Shown: in pieces, positions 1-11,036 of the stretch
How positions within the stretch are numbered: the first letter of the stretch is position 1
Layout of the letters: every line of letters starts with the position of its first letter
Assembly: GCA_017848435.1 (NCBI GenBank)
Contig: JAFEHU010000050.1
Coordinates: 1-47,401, forward strand
Length of the DNA stretch: 47,401 nucleotides
Source of the DNA: Burkholderiaceae bacterium
GTDB lineage: Bacteria > Pseudomonadota > Gammaproteobacteria > Burkholderiales > Burkholderiaceae_C
Direction: 5' to 3'
Position numbers and translations under genes: made by a program
The notes under the pieces: model-generated
The model's input: the letters and a program-made list of their open reading frames with translations, nothing else
Database searches by the model: none
What the model was told of the DNA's origin: nothing

Positions 1-42
1 GCACGCGCTGCGAGCGGGAGTTGTTGAGGTGGTGGACGGTGA

Positions 43-465
43 TCATCGGAGGTTCCTGAAAGCAAATCGGGTCGGGCGGGCAGCGGCGCTCAGCGTGCTC
101 CACCAGATCCAGGCCAGTGCCGCCACCTGCAGCGGCAGGCGCAGCCAGAGCAAGAGGGGGCCGAACTGGGGGAACAGTTCCGGGTGCAGCGCCATGTGCA
201 CGTTGGCGGGAAACACCGCCAGGCACAGGGCGATCAGCCCCCAGCCGCCGAGCACCTGCGTGCGGCGGAACAACACCATGGCGCCCAGCACGATTTCGGC
301 CACGCCACTGAGCCACACCAGTTCCAGGTGCCAGGGCAGCCAGGGCGGCATGATGGCGACGTAGAACCCGCTGTTGGCAAAGTGGTTGGCACCGGCCAGA
401 ACGAAGAACACGCCCAGCAGCCAACGCGCAGCAGAGCGCGCCCGGCGGGAGAGAGCAGGGGCCAT
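43..465 (-). CDS. DoxX-like small integral membrane protein
   Basis: The predicted protein of about 140 residues has four hydrophobic segments, the first being WLLGVFFVLAGANHF, followed by a PPWLPWH motif before the second. This fits the DoxX/MauE-like family of small inner-membrane proteins, whose exact reaction is usually unknown. I chose the ATG at 465, which lies ten bases beyond the stop of the DUF805 gene. A TTG at 489 would add eight residues and overlap that gene. It is the last gene of a leftward run fumA-murI-DUF805-DoxX. No partner enzyme is adjacent, so a specific role in oxidation or redox homeostasis is only a guess. Confidence 0.7.
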   Translation of the reverse strand: MAPALSRRARSAARWLLGVFFVLAGANHFANSGFYVAIMPPWLPWHLELVWLSGVAEIVLGAMVLFRRTQVLGGWGLIALCLAVFPANVHMALHPELFPQFGPLLLWLRLPLQVAALAWIWWSTLSAAARPTRFAFRNLR

Positions 466-475
466 CACCACGCGG

Positions 476-832
476 TCAGGCCAGGCCAAGGTCGTTGGCC
501 TTGGGGTTGGGGCCGTAGGCGTTGGTGCCGGGGTCGCTGTCCAGCACCATGAAGTAGATCAGCAGCAGGTTCACCACGGGCACCAGCCCGATCAGCACCC
601 ACCAGCCAGTGCGGCCGGTGTCGTGCAGGCGGCGCACCGCCACGGCCACGCTGGGCACCAGCATGGCCAGCGCGAACAGGCTGCTCAACAGGCCAAAGCC
701 CAGAATCGCGTCGAGCAGGCTCAGGCCAATGAAGATCAGCAGGTAGAACAAAAAGAAAAACCAGTATTCCTTGCGCCGTGCGCGCCCGCTGAAGGTGGCG
801 TACTGTTTGAGTGTGAGCAAAAACCAGTTCAT
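476..832 (-). CDS. DUF805 family inner-membrane protein
   Basis: The 118-residue protein opens with MNWFLLTLKQYATFSGRARRKEYW and contains the RRLHDTGRTGWW motif, both hallmarks of DUF805 proteins such as E. coli YhaH. Three membrane segments are visible, roughly residues 25-45, 50-65 and 78-95. A strong ribosome binding site (GGAGGG) sits seven bases before the ATG. Function is unknown for the family. The DoxX-like gene follows ten bases later, so the two are probably co-transcribed. Confidence 0.85.
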   Translation of the reverse strand: MNWFLLTLKQYATFSGRARRKEYWFFFLFYLLIFIGLSLLDAILGFGLLSSLFALAMLVPSVAVAVRRLHDTGRTGWWVLIGLVPVVNLLLIYFMVLDSDPGTNAYGPNPKANDLGLA

Positions 833-932
833 AGGAATCCCTCCAGAGTGTTATGGGTGCGGCGGACGTTTGGGACTTGCCAGTCGGGCAAGGCTGACGT
901 AGCTGTCCCAATGTAGCGCAGTTGTGTGCGGT

Positions 933-1742
933 TCAAGCCGAGTGGGCCACTGCCACGTCTTGCCGCAGCCAACGTGCCACGGCCTGTTGCAACTCGGCAG
1001 GCTGGCCGGTGGTTTGAAACTGGGCTTGTCCTGTGCCTTGTGGCCGGAGCAGCCCCGTGGCCGACAACAGGCGCCGGGTGTGCAACGCCACCGGCAGGCC
1101 GGTCTCGATCAACTGGACCTGCGGGCCGAGCAGGGCATGGAGTGTGTCTTCTGCAAAGGCGTAGTGGGTGCAACCGAGCACCAGCGTGTCTTTTTCACCG
1201 GATTTCAAGCCAAACAGGCCGATAGCCTTAGTGTAGGCTTCACAGAGTGCTATTACTCTTGTAGCGTCGTGGTGCTCAATGGCGTCGGCCAGGCCGTCGC
1301 AGGGCTGCAGCGTGAACTCGGCCTGCCCCGCCAAAGAGGCCAGCAGCGTCTGGAACTTGGCACTGGCCAGCGTGCCACGGGTGGCCATCACACCGATGTG
1401 CCGGGTCTGGCTCAGTGCCACCGCCGGCTTCAGCGCCGGTTCGACGCCAACAATCGGCAGCGCCGGAAACTCCGCCCGCAGCACATGGATGGCCGCTGCC
1501 GTGGCGGTGTTGCAGGCCACCACCAACGCCTTGATGCGGTGCTGGGCCAACAGCTGCTGCGTGATGCTGCGCGAGCGTTCGATGACGTGCTCAGGATCAC
1601 GCTCGCCATACGGCGCGTGGCCGCTGTCGGCAAAGTAGACGAAGTCTTCCTGCGGCAGCTCGGCCCGCAGCGCCTTCAGGATGCTCAGGCCGCCGACGCC
1701 GCTGTCGAAGACGCCAACAGGAAAATTGGGGTCAGATTCCAA
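933..1742 (-). CDS. murI: Glutamate racemase
   Basis: MurI interconverts L- and D-glutamate in the cytoplasm to supply D-Glu for peptidoglycan. The 269-residue protein shows DSGVGG (13-18), the ACNTA motif with catalytic Cys77 and GCTHY with Cys191; the proline that normally follows GCTHY is alanine here. The only standard start between the fumA stop and DSGVGG is TTG at 1742, without a Shine-Dalgarno. It is in the same frame as fumA and 21 bases past its stop, so coupling to fumA translation is plausible. Two repeat-like sequences lie in the gene: one forms the start region (1724-1744) and one covers residues about 159-180 (codons ACA AGA GTA ATA are unlike the rest of the gene). Overall length is normal and both catalytic cysteines are present, so the enzyme is probably functional. 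Confidence 0.93.
   Translation of the reverse strand: MESDPNFPVGVFDSGVGGLSILKALRAELPQEDFVYFADSGHAPYGERDPEHVIERSRSITQQLLAQHRIKALVVACNTATAAAIHVLRAEFPALPIVGVEPALKPAVALSQTRHIGVMATRGTLASAKFQTLLASLAGQAEFTLQPCDGLADAIEHHDATRVIALCEAYTKAIGLFGLKSGEKDTLVLGCTHYAFAEDTLHALLGPQVQLIETGLPVALHTRRLLSATGLLRPQGTGQAQFQTTGQPAELQQAVARWLRQDVAVAHSA
1203..1266 (-). repeat. Dispersed two-hairpin repeat, copy D (inside murI)
   Basis: Read on the minus strand, GCTA (1265-1262), nine bases, TAGC (1252-1249), sixteen bases, then ACTAAGGCT (1232-1224) and GGCCTGTTTG. This matches in sequence and exact spacing the three copies at 10.1, 33.4 and 40.8 kb. It is entirely within the murI reading frame. Confidence 0.75.
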
Positions 1743-1744
1743 TT
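1724..1744. repeat. GGGGTCAGA-type inverted repeat at the murI start
   Basis: AATTGG and CCAATT arms flank a nine-base centre containing GGTCAGATT. Motifs of the form AATTGGGGTCAGA are, as I recall them, widespread dispersed repeats in beta- and gammaproteobacteria and often lie near REP-associated transposases. The TTG start codon and first residues (ESDPNF) of murI come from it. Only one copy is present in this window. Confidence 0.5.
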
Positions 1745-1763
1745 GTTTGGGAGGCGAATGCGC

Positions 1764-3317
1764 TCACGCCGCGGTCACGGCGATGTTCTTGAACTCGCCG
1801 GTGGCAATTTTCTTCTGCCACTCGGCCGGGCCAGTGATGTGGGCACTGGTGCCGCCCGCATCCACCGCCACCGTGACCGGCATGTCGACCACGTCGAATT
1901 CGTAGATCGCTTCCATGCCCAGATCGGCAAAGCCCACCACCTTGGCGGTCTTGATGGCCTTGCTCACCAGGTAAGCAGCGCCGCCCACGGCCATCAGGTA
2001 GGCACTCTTGTGTTTCTTGATGGCTTCGATGGCGACCGGGCCGCGTTCGGACTTGCCGATCATCGAGATCAGGCCGGTCTCGGCCAGCATCATTTCGGTG
2101 AAGCCGTCCATGCGGGTGGCGGTGGTCGGGCCGGCGGGGCCGACGGCTTCGTCACGCACCGGGTCCACCGGGCCCACGTAGTAAATCACGCGGTTGGTGA
2201 AGTCCACCGGCAGTTTTTCGCCCTTGGCCAGCATGCCCTGGATGCGCTTGTGCGCAGCGTCGCGGCCGGTCAGCATCTTGCCATTCAGCAACAGGGTGTC
2301 GCCGGGTTTCCAGCTCGCCACCTCGGCTTTGGTGAGGGTGTTCAGGTCGACCTTTTTGCTCTTGTTGTAGTCGGGCGTCCAGTTGACGTTGGGCCACAGG
2401 TCCAGGCTCGGCGGGTCGAGGTAAACCGGGCCGCTGCCGTCCATCACGAAGTGGGCGTGGCGGGTGGCGGCGCAGTTGGGGATCATGGCCACCGGCTTGC
2501 TGGCGGCGTGGGTCGGGTACATCTTGATCTTGATGTCCAGCACCGTGGTCAGGCCACCCAGGCCCTGGGCGCCGATGCCGAGCGCATTGACTTTTTCGAA
2601 CAGCTCCAGGCGCAGTTCTTCGGTCTTGGTCAGCGCCGCGCCAGACGACGACTTGGCCTGCAGCTCGTACATGTCCAGGTCGTCCATCAGGCTTTGTTTG
2701 GCCATCAGCACGGCTTTTTCGGCCGTGCCGCCAATGCCGATGCCCAGCATGCCGGGCGGGCACCAGCCGGCGCCCATGGTGGGCACGGTTTTCAGCACCC
2801 AGTCCACCACCGAGTCGCCGGGGTTGAGCATGACCATCTTGCTCTTGTTCTCCGAGCCGCCGCCCTTGGCCGCCACCGTGATGTCCACCGTGTTGCCGGG
2901 CACGATCTCGGTGACGATGACGGCGGGCGTGTTGTCCTTGGTGTTCTTGCGGTCGAACTGCGGGTCGGCCACGATGCTGGCGCGCAGCATGTTGTCGGGG
3001 TGGTTGTAGCCTTGGCGCACGCCTTCGTTGATGGCGTCGTCCAGGCTGCCGGTGAAACCTTCCCAGCGCACGTCCATGCCCACTTTCAGGAACACGTTGA
3101 CGATGCCGGTGTCCTGGCAGATCGGTCGCTGGCCGGTGGCGCTCATCTTGCTGTTGGTCAGGATCTGCGCAATCGCGTCCTTGGCGGCGGGGCTCTGCTC
3201 GCGGTCATACGCGCGTGCGAGGTGGGCGATGTAGTCGGCCGGGTGGTAGTAGCTGATGTACTGCAGCGCAGCGGCGATGGACTCGATCAGGTCGGCCTGG
3301 CGGATGCTCGTGGTCAT
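1764..3317 (-). CDS. fumA: Class I (iron-sulfur) fumarate hydratase
   Basis: This enzyme hydrates fumarate to malate in the TCA cycle with an oxygen-sensitive [4Fe-4S] cluster. The 517-residue product carries the fused alpha and beta domains of the FumA type: an N-terminal part with CQDTGIVNVF and KGGGSENKS, and a C-terminal part with GPTTATRMDG, preceded by YYVGPVDPV. The frame stays open about 100 codons upstream, antisense to fumC. I start at the ATG at 3317, where homology-like sequence (TTSIRQADLIESI) begins. No strong ribosome binding site is visible. It diverges from fumC across 94 bases and is followed by murI in the same frame 21 bases past its stop. Confidence 0.92.
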   Translation of the reverse strand: MTTSIRQADLIESIAAALQYISYYHPADYIAHLARAYDREQSPAAKDAIAQILTNSKMSATGQRPICQDTGIVNVFLKVGMDVRWEGFTGSLDDAINEGVRQGYNHPDNMLRASIVADPQFDRKNTKDNTPAVIVTEIVPGNTVDITVAAKGGGSENKSKMVMLNPGDSVVDWVLKTVPTMGAGWCPPGMLGIGIGGTAEKAVLMAKQSLMDDLDMYELQAKSSSGAALTKTEELRLELFEKVNALGIGAQGLGGLTTVLDIKIKMYPTHAASKPVAMIPNCAATRHAHFVMDGSGPVYLDPPSLDLWPNVNWTPDYNKSKKVDLNTLTKAEVASWKPGDTLLLNGKMLTGRDAAHKRIQGMLAKGEKLPVDFTNRVIYYVGPVDPVRDEAVGPAGPTTATRMDGFTEMMLAETGLISMIGKSERGPVAIEAIKKHKSAYLMAVGGAAYLVSKAIKTAKVVGFADLGMEAIYEFDVVDMPVTVAVDAGGTSAHITGPAEWQKKIATGEFKNIAVTAA

Positions 3318-3411
3318 GGTGGTGGTGGAGAAATGTTGGTATGGATGGGCAAGGGCCGCCAAGTCTGCTACGGTGAGCGGCAACCCCGTATTTTGACAGG
3401 TCAGCAACACC

Positions 3412-4797
3412 ATGGCGACACGCACCGAGTACGACACCTTTGGCCCCATCGCTGTCCCCGAAGACCGGCTCTGGGGCGCGCAGACGCAGCGCTCGCTGCA
3501 GAACTTCGACATTTCCGGCGAGCGCCAGCCGCGCGAGATCATCCGTGCGCTGGTGCAGGTCAAACGCGCGTCGGCACGGGTGAACCAGGCGCTGGGGCTG
3601 CTGACAGCCGAGAAGGCCGATGCCATCGTGGCTGCCGCCGACGAGGTGCTGGCGGGGCATCACGTCGCCGAGTTTCCACTGGTGGTCTGGCAGACCGGCT
3701 CGGGCACGCAGACCAACATGAACGTCAACGAGGTGCTCGCCAACCGCGCCAGCGAACTGCTGGGCGGCGCGCGCGGCGAAGGGCGGCTGGTGCACCCCAA
3801 CGACGACGTGAACCGCAGCCAGTCGAGCAACGACGTGTTTCCCACGGCCATGCACGTGGCGGCGGTCGATGCGGTGACGCACCGCCTGTTGCCGGCGCTG
3901 TCCGCGCTGCGCGCGACGCTGGCGGGCAAGGTGCGGGAGTTTGCCGGCATCGTCAAGATCGGCCGCACCCATTTGCAGGACGCGACGCCGCTGACGCTGG
4001 GGCAGGAGTTCTCGGGCTATGTGGCCCAGCTCGACCACGCCCAGCGGCACATCCGCAACGCGCTGCCGCACTTGTGCGAGTTGGCGCTGGGGGGCACCGC
4101 GGTGGGCACCGGCCTGAACGCGCCTGCCGGTTATGCCGAGCAGGCCGCTGCCGAGCTGGCGCAATGCACCGGCCTGCCTTTCGTGACCGCGCCCAACAAG
4201 TTCGAGGCGCTGGCCTCCTGTGACGCGTTGGTACACGCCCATGGCGCGCTCAAGGGCCTGGCGGCCAGCCTGATGAAACTCGCCAACGACGTGCGCTGGT
4301 TGGCCAGCGGCCCGCGCAGCGGCATGGGTGAGCTGTCGATTCCCGAGAACGAACCAGGCTCGTCCATCATGCCCGGCAAGGTGAATCCGACGCAGAGCGA
4401 GGCCCTCACCATGCTGTGTTGTCAGGTGATGGGCAACGATGTGGCCATCAACATCGGGGGGGCGTCCGGCAACTTCGAACTGAACGTGTTCCGCCCCATG
4501 GTGGCGCACAACTTTCTGCAAAGTGTGCGGCTGCTGGCCGATGGCATGGCCAGTTTCAACACCCATTGCGCCGTGGGCATTGAACCCAACCGCGAACGCA
4601 TTGCCGAACTGGTGGGGCGTTCGCTGATGCTGGTGACCGCGCTCAACCCCCACATTGGCTACGACAAGGCCGCGCAGATCGCCAAGAAGGCCCACAAGGA
4701 AGGCAGCAGTCTGCGCGAGGCGGCCATCGCGTCAGGCCACGTGACGGCCGAGCAGTTCGACGCCTGGGTCATTCCTGCGCAAATGGCGGGTCTTTAG
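3412..4797 (+). CDS. fumC: Class II fumarate hydratase
   Basis: FumC is the iron-independent, oxygen-stable homotetrameric fumarase of the aspartase/fumarase superfamily. The 461-residue protein has the usual length, with [14 protein letters not shown] near residue 98, [10 protein letters not shown] near 184 and the superfamily signature [13 protein letters not shown] near 323 containing the catalytic serine loop. It is transcribed divergently from the class I enzyme over a 94-base gap. That pairing gives the cell iron-dependent and iron-independent versions of the same step, often switched by iron limitation or oxidative stress. No Fur or SoxR box could be identified by eye in the gap. Confidence 0.96.
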   Translation: MATRTEYDTFGPIAVPEDRLWGAQTQRSLQNFDISGERQPREIIRALVQVKRASARVNQALGLLTAEKADAIVAAADEVLAGHHVAEFPLVVWQTGSGTQTNMNVNEVLANRASELLGGARGEGRLVHPNDDVNRSQSSNDVFPTAMHVAAVDAVTHRLLPALSALRATLAGKVREFAGIVKIGRTHLQDATPLTLGQEFSGYVAQLDHAQRHIRNALPHLCELALGGTAVGTGLNAPAGYAEQAAAELAQCTGLPFVTAPNKFEALASCDALVHAHGALKGLAASLMKLANDVRWLASGPRSGMGELSIPENEPGSSIMPGKVNPTQSEALTMLCCQVMGNDVAINIGGASGNFELNVFRPMVAHNFLQSVRLLADGMASFNTHCAVGIEPNRERIAELVGRSLMLVTALNPHIGYDKAAQIAKKAHKEGSSLREAAIASGHVTAEQFDAWVIPAQMAGL

Positions 4798-4854
4798 GTG
4801 GTGGGCTAAATTGGCTCGCACACCCGTTTACTTCACCACCCTCAAGGCCATCTT

Positions 4855-6057
4855 TTGCTCAAGCTGATCCACCGCACCATCCATCAGTTCATCCACTCAC
4901 AGTCCCTTGGGGGCGTGGTGTTGGCACTGGCGGCGGTGGTGGCGATGGTGGTCAGCAACTCGGGCTGGAGCGACGTTTACCAACGCTTTGTGCAGATGCC
5001 TGGCGAGCTGTGCTTGGGCGAATGGCTGGTGCTTTCCAAACCGCTGCTGCTGTGGGTCAACGACCTGTGGATGGCGGTGTTCTTTTTCCTGGTCGGTCTG
5101 GAGATCAAACGCGAGTTGCTCGACGGTGAGCTGGCCTCGCGCAGTCAGGCTTTGCTGCCGGCGGGCGCGGCACTGGGCGGCATGGTGGTTCCGGCGCTGA
5201 TTTACGCCGCCATCAACTGGGGCGACCCGGTGGCGCTGCGCGGCTGGGCGATTCCAGCGGCGACCGACATTGCCTTTGCGCTGGGTATCCTGATCCTGCT
5301 TGGCAACCGGGTGCCGGTGGCGCTGAAGATTTTTCTCACCGCAGTGGCCATCATCGACGACCTCGGTGCGATCTTGGTCATTGCCTTCTTCTACACCGCG
5401 CAGTTGTCACTGCCGATGCTGTTGGCCGCTGCCGTGGGCAGTCTGGTGCTGCTGGTGATGAACCGGCTGCGGGTGATGGCGGTGGGGCTGTACGTGGTGG
5501 TGGGGCTGGTGGTTTGGGTGTGTGTGCTCAAGTCGGGCATTCACGCCACCCTGGCCGGGGTGGTCACGGCCTTGGCCATTCCTTTGCTGGACAGCCGGCC
5601 CGGCCACGAGGGCGAGTCGCCACTGAAAAACACCGAACACGCGCTGCACCCGTGGGTGGCGTTTGCCGTGTTGCCGATGTTTGCCTTTGTCAATGCCGGT
5701 GTGTCACTGCAGGGGGTGACACCCACCACCCTGTTGCAAACCGTGCCGCTGGGCATTGCCGCCGGGCTGGTGTTTGGCAAGGCGATAGGCGTGTTTGGCG
5801 CATCGTGGCTGCTGATCCGCTTTGGCGGTGCGGCCTTGCCAGCGCAGGCCAGTTGGGCCCAGTTCTTTGGTGTTTGCCTGTTGTGCGGCGTGGGCTTCAC
5901 CATGAGCCTGTTCATTGGTGCGCTGGCCTTTGCGGGGCAGGGCGCGTTGTACGAAACGCAGGTGAAGCTGGGCGTGCTGTGTGGCTCGCTGGTGGCTGGC
6001 CTGTTGGGCACGGCCATGCTGGTGCGTGGCTCAGTGCTTGGTGGCCGCAATGCCTGA
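4855..6057 (+). CDS. nhaA: Na+/H+ antiporter NhaA
   Basis: NhaA exports Na+ in exchange for protons at the inner membrane. The 400-residue protein matches the family length and has about twelve hydrophobic helices. It shows [33 protein letters not shown] (the ion-binding Asp region) and [19 protein letters not shown], which carries the paired aspartates of the transport site. Translation appears to begin at TTG 4855 ([13 protein letters not shown]); no ATG lies near the N-terminus and an AAGG sequence precedes it. Its 3' end overlaps the convergent YqhA-type gene by 27 bases. Confidence 0.94.
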   Translation: MLKLIHRTIHQFIHSQSLGGVVLALAAVVAMVVSNSGWSDVYQRFVQMPGELCLGEWLVLSKPLLLWVNDLWMAVFFFLVGLEIKRELLDGELASRSQALLPAGAALGGMVVPALIYAAINWGDPVALRGWAIPAATDIAFALGILILLGNRVPVALKIFLTAVAIIDDLGAILVIAFFYTAQLSLPMLLAAAVGSLVLLVMNRLRVMAVGLYVVVGLVVWVCVLKSGIHATLAGVVTALAIPLLDSRPGHEGESPLKNTEHALHPWVAFAVLPMFAFVNAGVSLQGVTPTTLLQTVPLGIAAGLVFGKAIGVFGASWLLIRFGGAALPAQASWAQFFGVCLLCGVGFTMSLFIGALAFAGQGALYETQVKLGVLCGSLVAGLLGTAMLVRGSVLGGRNA

Positions 6058-6633
6058 CATGATCTTGTCGGTGTAGGCAATCGCCAGCGCCGACATCAGG
6101 AAGGCGATGTGGATGACCGTTTGTGCAATCAGCACGCGGTCGGAATAGTTGTCGGCGTTGATGAAGGTCTTCAGCAGGTGGATGGAGCTGATGCCAATGA
6201 TGGCGGTGGCCAGCTTGACCTTCAGCACCGACGCGTTCACGTGGCTCAGCCATTCGGGCTGGTCTGGGTGTTCGTGCAGGTTCATGCGGCTGACAAAGGT
6301 TTCGTAGCCGCCGACGATGACCATGATGAGCAGGTTGGAGATCATCACCACGTCGATCAGCGCCAGCACCACCAGCATGATCACGGTTTCGTTCAGCGTG
6401 ACGATGGGCGTGGTGGTTTTGTAGCCAATGCTGGTGATCAGCGCCTGCAGCGCCGTCTGGCTGCCAAAGGCGGCTTCCATCAGGTGCACCAGCTCGACCC
6501 AGAAATGGAACACGTACACACCTTGTGCCGCAATCAGGCCCAGGTACAGCGGCAACTGCAGCCAGCGGCTGGCGAAAATGAAGTTGGGCAGGGGGCGCAG
6601 CCCGGAGGTTTTGGTTTTGAGAGGTTCGGTCAT
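6031..6633 (-). CDS. YqhA/UPF0114 family (TIGR00645) inner-membrane protein
   Basis: The 200-residue product shows [16 protein letters not shown] near the N-terminus, [34 protein letters not shown] in the middle and [21 protein letters not shown], the conserved blocks of the UPF0114 family. Three to four membrane helices are visible. Function is unknown for the family. I start at the ATG at 6633 (MTEPLKTK) rather than the upstream ATG at 6699, because the extra 22 residues do not resemble family sequence. The gene converges on nhaA and overlaps its last 27 bases. Confidence 0.85.
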   Translation of the reverse strand: MTEPLKTKTSGLRPLPNFIFASRWLQLPLYLGLIAAQGVYVFHFWVELVHLMEAAFGSQTALQALITSIGYKTTTPIVTLNETVIMLVVLALIDVVMISNLLIMVIVGGYETFVSRMNLHEHPDQPEWLSHVNASVLKVKLATAIIGISSIHLLKTFINADNYSDRVLIAQTVIHIAFLMSALAIAYTDKIMSGIAATKH

Positions 6634-6803
6634 GGTGAGGGCAGTCAGTCGGAGGCAGTGGCGGATTGTAGGCATGGCTGTTGGTGGGTCGTGTGACACC
6701 CCTGCAGCAACACCGCACGCTGTAAGCTATCAGCCAGTCAGTCGCATGTAAGTGAAAACCCTGACATTGCGACCCAACAACAACACCACCAGGAGACAAA
6801 GAC

Positions 6804-8801
<1,998 letters not shown>

Positions 8802-8819
8802 TCGGTTGACAGCCCCACA

Positions 8820-8851
8820 AGCCCCGCTGGTGCGAGCCAGCGGGGCTTTTT
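8820..8851 (+). terminator. Rho-independent terminator of acs
   Basis: A perfect 11-bp stem (AGCCCCGCTGG with CCAGCGGGGCT) and a six-base loop are followed by a T run, 18 bases after the acs stop codon. Confidence 0.92.
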
Positions 8852-8923
8852 CATGGGCGGCGGGTTCAAGCTGTTCATGGGCATACTGACGGCGGGCGCC
8901 AAAGCCGATTTTTCCAACACCTC

Positions 8924-10069
8924 ATGCACCACGCTTCTTCTCCCACCGTCTGGCCCAGGCTGGCCGGGGCTCTGCGCCGCGACCCCACCCTGACGCTGCT
9001 GCTGGTGGCGCTGGGCCTGCTGGCGGCGGTGTCGGACATGCCGCTGGCCTTGTACCCCACGCTGGTGGACTGGCCCACCATGGCCGCGCTCACCGGCCTG
9101 CTGGTGCTCACCAAAGGGGTGGAGGTCAGCGGTGGCCTGCAGCGCCTGGGCGGCTGGTTGACTGGCAGGCTGGCCACCGAGCGCCGTGCCGCGCTGTGCC
9201 TGGTGCTGGCGGCGGCGGCCCTGTCCACGCTGCTGACCAACGACGTGGCCCTGTTTGTGGTGGTGCCGCTGACGTTGGGCATTGCCCGCCTCACGGGTCT
9301 GGCGCAGGCCACGTTGTTGCGCCTGGTGGTGTTCGAGGCGCTGGCGGTCAACGCCGGTTCCGCGCTGACGCCGATGGGCAACCCGCAAAACCTGTTCCTG
9401 TGGCAGCTGTCGCACACCTCGTTTGCCGGTTTCATTCGGCACATGGCGCCGCTGGTTGCCGTGCTGATGGTTTTGCTGCTGTTGCTGACGGCCGCTTCTT
9501 TCAAGGGCCGTGCGCTGCGGGGGGTGCCCCAGCCGTCCGAGCTGGCCATGGACCCGCCGCTGCTCTGGCTCTCGCTGGCGCTGTATGTGCCGTTCCTGGT
9601 GCTGACCGACCTGCGCCAGGCCGGCTGGGCCGTGGCCGCCGTGGTGCTGGCCATGGCGGTGCTGCGTCCCCGCGTGTTGGTGCAGACCGACTGGGCCCTG
9701 CTGCTGGTGTTTGTGCTGATGTTTGTGGACCTGCGGCTGCTGGCCGGGCTGGCACCGGTGCGCGGGCTGATGGCCAGTCACGACCTGGTGCAGCCGCAGA
9801 CGCTGTTTCTGCTGGGCATTGCGGCGTCGCAGCTCATCAGCAACGTGCCCGCGGTGATCGCCCTGGCCGAGTACACGCAGGACTGGCCAACCCTGGCCTA
9901 CGCCGTCAACGTGGGCGGCTTTGGCCTGGTGGTGGGCTCGCTGGCCAACCTGATTGCCTTGCGCATGGTGGCCGACCGCCGGGCCTGGTGGGTGTTTCAC
10001 CTGTACTCGGTGCCATTTCTGCTGGTGTCCGGGTTGGTGGTGTACCTGCTGTGGTTTGGGCGCCTGTGA
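8924..10069 (+). CDS. SLC13/ArsB-type anion permease (YbiR-like)
   Basis: The 381-residue, very hydrophobic protein has about ten to eleven membrane segments. It carries LLTNDVALFVVVPLTL and NAGSALTPMGNPQNLFLWQLS, the paired signatures of the citrate-transporter/ArsB superfamily (PF03600-like), and ASQLISNVPAVIALAEY in the second half. It resembles E. coli YbiR, whose substrate is not established. Likely substrates are di- or tricarboxylates or another anion, but the sequence does not decide. It is a single gene between the acs terminator and a convergent araC-type gene, with 78 bases and a dispersed repeat separating them. Confidence 0.8.
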   Translation: MHHASSPTVWPRLAGALRRDPTLTLLLVALGLLAAVSDMPLALYPTLVDWPTMAALTGLLVLTKGVEVSGGLQRLGGWLTGRLATERRAALCLVLAAAALSTLLTNDVALFVVVPLTLGIARLTGLAQATLLRLVVFEALAVNAGSALTPMGNPQNLFLWQLSHTSFAGFIRHMAPLVAVLMVLLLLLTAASFKGRALRGVPQPSELAMDPPLLWLSLALYVPFLVLTDLRQAGWAVAAVVLAMAVLRPRVLVQTDWALLLVFVLMFVDLRLLAGLAPVRGLMASHDLVQPQTLFLLGIAASQLISNVPAVIALAEYTQDWPTLAYAVNVGGFGLVVGSLANLIALRMVADRRAWWVFHLYSVPFLLVSGLVVYLLWFGRL

Positions 10070-10089
10070 GGCCCTTGCAGGCCCTGCCA

Positions 10090-10163
10090 AAGGCATTTTC
10101 AATGCGTTTCAGGGCCTGAGCCTTAGTGAAATCTTACGATTTAGCTATCAATTAAGTAGCAAA
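10090..10163 (-). repeat. Dispersed two-hairpin repeat, copy A
   Basis: On the minus strand, GCTA (10160-10157), nine bases, TAGC (10147-10144), sixteen bases, ACTAAGGCT (10127-10119), then CAGGCCCTGAAA. It occupies the gap between two convergent genes, and its first bases form the last codons and TGA stop of the araC-type gene ending at 10148. Confidence 0.78.
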
Positions 10164-11002
10164 TCCGTGTCGCGTACCGGTTTGGCACGCGCCGCAAACT
10201 GGCTGGGCGCCTGGCCCATGGCGGTGCGGAACATCGCGGTGAAGGCGCTGTCGCTCGCGTAGCCACACGCCGCCGCCACATGGCCCACCGGCTGGCCGCG
10301 CGCCAGCATGGGCAGCGCGTGGGCCAGCAACACCTGCTGGCGCCAGCGCTGGTAGCTGGTGCCCAGCTCGGTGCGAAACAGCCGGGCCAGCGTGCGTTCG
10401 CTGGCGCCAATGTCCTCGGCCCAATCGGCCAGCGTCGGGTGCTGCGTGGGCGCGCGCATCACCGCGTCGCACAGCGCGCGCAGCCGCCGGTCGCCGCCCG
10501 CACGTGGCAAGGGCACGCCCAGTGGCTGCGTGTCGGCATGGCGCAATTCGTCCAGCAGCAGGGTGGTCAGCGCGCCTTGCCGCGCCGGCACCTCGGCGCT
10601 GCGGCCCACGTCCACCTGCGCCATCAGCTCGGCCATCAGGCGGCTCACCACCAGCATGCGGCAGTCGTGCCAGCCGTCAGGTACGGCACTGGGGTCGATG
10701 TAGAGCGTGTGCAGCGTGGCCGATTCCAGCACGGTCACCGCGTGCAGCGCCCCGGGTGGAATCCACAGCGCCCGCGACGGTGGCACGGTGCAGCTGCGCT
10801 CGGCCCCGGCCGCCGGTGCCACCGTCACCTGGATCAGGCCGCTGGCGCAGCACGCCACCTGCGCCCAGGGGTGTTGGTGCGGCTCGATGTGCGTGTCGTG
10901 CTGCAGCGGCCGCGCACGGCAGCGCACCGGCCGTGCGGGGGTGGGGATGAACAAGTCCACGTTGCCCAGGGGCAGAGTGTTCAGGTGCGGTGCGCGGCGC
11001 AT
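10148..11002 (-). CDS. AraC family transcriptional regulator with cupin sensor
   Basis: The 284-residue protein (start chosen at ATG 11002; an upstream start at 11083 would leave only 13 bases to the divergent gene) has an N-terminal cupin-like sensor with HIEPHQHPWAQV and WIPPGALHAV. The C-terminal AraC DNA-binding domain has two helix-turn-helix units (TLADWAEDIGASERTLARLFRTE and GHVAAACGYASDSAFTAMFR). The divergent MFS transporter is its probable target, 94 bases away, with a candidate operator between. The last residues (LLLN) and the stop codon come from repeat copy A, so the original C-terminus may have been altered; the DNA-binding domain is complete. Confidence 0.88.
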   Translation of the reverse strand: MRRAPHLNTLPLGNVDLFIPTPARPVRCRARPLQHDTHIEPHQHPWAQVACCASGLIQVTVAPAAGAERSCTVPPSRALWIPPGALHAVTVLESATLHTLYIDPSAVPDGWHDCRMLVVSRLMAELMAQVDVGRSAEVPARQGALTTLLLDELRHADTQPLGVPLPRAGGDRRLRALCDAVMRAPTQHPTLADWAEDIGASERTLARLFRTELGTSYQRWRQQVLLAHALPMLARGQPVGHVAAACGYASDSAFTAMFRTAMGQAPSQFAARAKPVRDTDLLLN

Positions 11003-11036
11003 GGCGCGGTCAGGGTGGTGTTGATTTGGCTGAGAT

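Noticed and set aside
3318-3626. N-terminal extension of the class I fumarase
   Set aside because: The added 103 residues are antisense to fumC and not fumarase-like; the ATG at 3317 gives the normal protein.
924-4223. A 1099-codon open frame on the plus strand
   Set aside because: It runs antisense through murI and fumA and then into fumC in another frame. Its translation is rich in His, Gln, Arg and Gly with no domain, typical of a shadow frame in GC-rich DNA.
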